DNA of 7,138 nt from Pseudomonadota bacterium (lineage in GTDB: Bacteria; Pseudomonadota; Gammaproteobacteria; Pseudomonadales; Azotimanducaceae), in the NCBI GenBank assembly GCA_027621895.1, contig JAQCAK010000090.1:1-7138 (forward strand), given 5' to 3'. The translations under genes and the position numbers were made by a program. The notes under the pieces are model-generated. The model saw only the letters and a list, made by a program, of their open reading frames with translations. It had not been told where the DNA came from and searched no databases. Shown in pieces: positions 5,850-7,138 of the stretch (positions are counted from its first letter, which is position 1; each line of letters starts with the position of its first letter).

Positions 5850-7055
5850 GTGACAGTGAAAGATGATTCCCAGGCCAATGCATATCGACGATTGATCGAA
5901 ATCGGCATTGCGCTGTCATCGGGAAAAAACCTCGACAGTCTGCTGCAGCACATTCTGCTCGAGGCCAAGGCCATCGCCAATGCCGATGGCGGTACGATCT
6001 GCCTGCTGAACGACCGTCACCTGGCTTTTTCCATTGTCGTGAACGATACCCTGGGTATTGCCCAGGGCGGTGATTCTGGCGAGGCTGTTACGCTGCCGAA
6101 CGTTCCCCTGTATCTCGAGAACGATGTGCCTAACCTGGCGAATATTGCCAGCTGCGTTGCCCATCGTGGTACCACCGTGAAAGTCGATGACGCCAGTACC
6201 AACACCGAGTTTGATTTCTCCGGTACGCGAAAATTTGATGAACTGCTGGGTTATACCTCCACCTCTTTCCTGAGTGTCCCCCTGCGAACCTTCGGGGATG
6301 AGTGCCTGGGTGTGCTGCAGCTGTTGAACGCCAGACGGCAGAACGGGGAGATTGCCCCCTTTCCTGACGAGATCGTGCCACTGGTTGAGGCGCTTGCGTC
6401 CCAGGCCTCTGTGGCCATCGAAAACCGCAAGCTGCTGGACGAGCAGGAGGCCCTGAAGCGACAACTGGAACGTGAGGTGGATTCACGGACCGAAGAGCTA
6501 AAACAGGCGCTGACCAAGCTTTCTGAAGCTCACATCATTCTCAAGGAACTCAACACCATAGATCCCGTCACCGAGGTGCGGAACCGACAGTATTTTGAGG
6601 ACGTCCTGGAGCAGGAATGGCGTCGGGCGAAGCGCCAGGGATACGAGATTTCCCTGCTGCTGCTGGATATCGATCATTTCAAGAAAGTTAACGATACCTA
6701 CGGCCACCTGGCGGGTGACGAATGCCTGGCCGCAGTCGCCCGCGAAATTGATCGGCAGTTTAACCGGCCTTCAGATGTCGTGGCACGATACGGTGGTGAA
6801 GAGTTTGTCGTCGTGCTGCCCTACGTTGATGCTGACAATGCGGTCAGGCTCGCCGAGCAGCTCAGAGCGGACCTGGAGAGCAAGCGATTCGTGGCCGATG
6901 GCCACACGATCAGTATTACCATGAGTATTGGCGTCGCGACGGTCACACCGGGTGACGGCGTCTCTCCCCGAGATCTGGTGGGCCGGGCTGATGAGGTACT
7001 GTACACGGCCAAGGCGAGTGGTCGTAACCAGGTTGTGCAGTATGGTACCGATTAG
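5850..7055 (+). CDS. GAF-domain diguanylate cyclase (GGDEF)
   Basis: The 401-residue soluble protein should make cyclic di-GMP from two GTP. Residues about 28-190 form a GAF sensor domain (from LDSLLQHILLEAKAIANADGGTICLL to LVEALASQASVAIEN). Residues about 192-235 are a charged coiled-coil linker. Residues about 236-398 form the GGDEF domain. The active site is complete: D273, N281 and D290 in the DIDHFKKVNDTYGH-LAGD stretch, and GGEEF at 315-319. The inhibitory I-site RxxD (R306-P-S-D309) lies exactly five residues before GGEEF, so product inhibition is expected. The common TGLxNR opening reads TEVRNR. The start is GTG: either 5850 or 5856. AGG at 5845-5847 is better spaced for 5856 (two residues shorter). 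No transmembrane segment or signal peptide is present, so the GAF ligand must be cytoplasmic. It follows dctM after 18 bases with no terminator, which suggests co-transcription. Confidence 0.92.
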   Translation: MTVKDDSQANAYRRLIEIGIALSSGKNLDSLLQHILLEAKAIANADGGTICLLNDRHLAFSIVVNDTLGIAQGGDSGEAVTLPNVPLYLENDVPNLANIASCVAHRGTTVKVDDASTNTEFDFSGTRKFDELLGYTSTSFLSVPLRTFGDECLGVLQLLNARRQNGEIAPFPDEIVPLVEALASQASVAIENRKLLDEQEALKRQLEREVDSRTEELKQALTKLSEAHIILKELNTIDPVTEVRNRQYFEDVLEQEWRRAKRQGYEISLLLLDIDHFKKVNDTYGHLAGDECLAAVAREIDRQFNRPSDVVARYGGEEFVVVLPYVDADNAVRLAEQLRADLESKRFVADGHTISITMSIGVATVTPGDGVSPRDLVGRADEVLYTAKASGRNQVVQYGTD

Positions 7056-7061
7056 CCTGTT

Positions 7062-7138
7062 ATGAATATGGCCAGGCTGATCGGTTCTGCATTGCTGGTG
7101 ACGATATCACTGGCGCTGTTGATCTGGCTGCTGGTATC
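7062..7138 (+). CDS. Start of an unidentified gene with hydrophobic N-terminus (cut by window end)
   Basis: An ATG at 7062, six bases after the cyclase stop, opens a frame that stays open for 25 codons to the window end; a second in-frame ATG is at 7068. The peptide begins MNMARLIGSALLVT and continues with a hydrophobic run rich in Leu and Ile to about residue 25, so it is a signal anchor or first transmembrane helix. No strong ribosome site is seen. The tight spacing suggests it belongs to the same transcription unit. Similar N-termini occur in lysylphosphatidylglycerol-synthase/flippase-like membrane proteins, but the fragment is far too short to name. Confidence 0.55.
   Translation, partial: MNMARLIGSALLVTISLALLIWLLV

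Noticed and set aside
5916..6464. 182-codon open frame on the - strand opposite the GAF domain
   Set aside because: It is a shadow of a well-supported GAF-GGDEF gene, with a biased Gln/Gly-rich composition and no recognisable domain.

Overview
The window looks like ordinary chromosome from a Gram-negative, moderately GC-rich bacterium. A gammaproteobacterium, possibly marine, is the best guess. That guess rests on the gene families (PlsC, YcbL/GloC-type metallo-hydrolase, TatT-type TRAP transporter, GAF-GGDEF protein) and on the lipobox and signal peptides; no rRNA or other marker is present. I see no mobile element, CRISPR array, tRNA or rRNA. Coding density is very high, and no stretch above about 65 bases lacks a gene.

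Left part (1-2139): the 3' part of a DUF2726-like protein ending in a topoisomerase-type C4 zinc ribbon (+ strand) runs tail-to-tail, with a 3-base gap, into a PlsC-family acyltransferase on the - strand. A 62-base divergent region, with a good extended -10 pointing towards plsC, separates plsC from a glyoxalase II-like metallo-beta-lactamase-fold hydrolase (GloC/YcbL type, + strand).

Central part (2192-5831): a compact four-gene operon for a TatT-associated TRAP transporter. It encodes an outer-membrane-type lipoprotein TatT, a periplasmic DctP-family solute-binding protein, the small membrane subunit DctQ and the large membrane subunit DctM. Three of the genes had to be re-started from their longest open frames: dctP at 3042, dctQ at 4078 and dctM at 4548. 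The binding protein has Trp where family members that bind carboxylates carry the ligand-clamping Arg. Together with TatT this suggests a non-carboxylate, perhaps hydrophobic, ligand. A perfect 11-bp inverted repeat with a 3-base loop sits exactly on the dctP stop codon and ends 5 bases before the dctQ start.

Right part (5850-7138): 18 bases after dctM comes a GAF-GGDEF diguanylate cyclase with intact active-site and inhibitory-site motifs, probably read from the same transcript. Six bases later the first 25 codons of another gene begin, with a hydrophobic N-terminus. If the whole run is one transcription unit, solute uptake and c-di-GMP signalling may be co-expressed.

Nothing here is clearly an undescribed system. 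The items most worth a second look are the TatT-TRAP system with the Arg-to-Trp change, the hairpin between dctP and dctQ, and the linkage to the cyclase.
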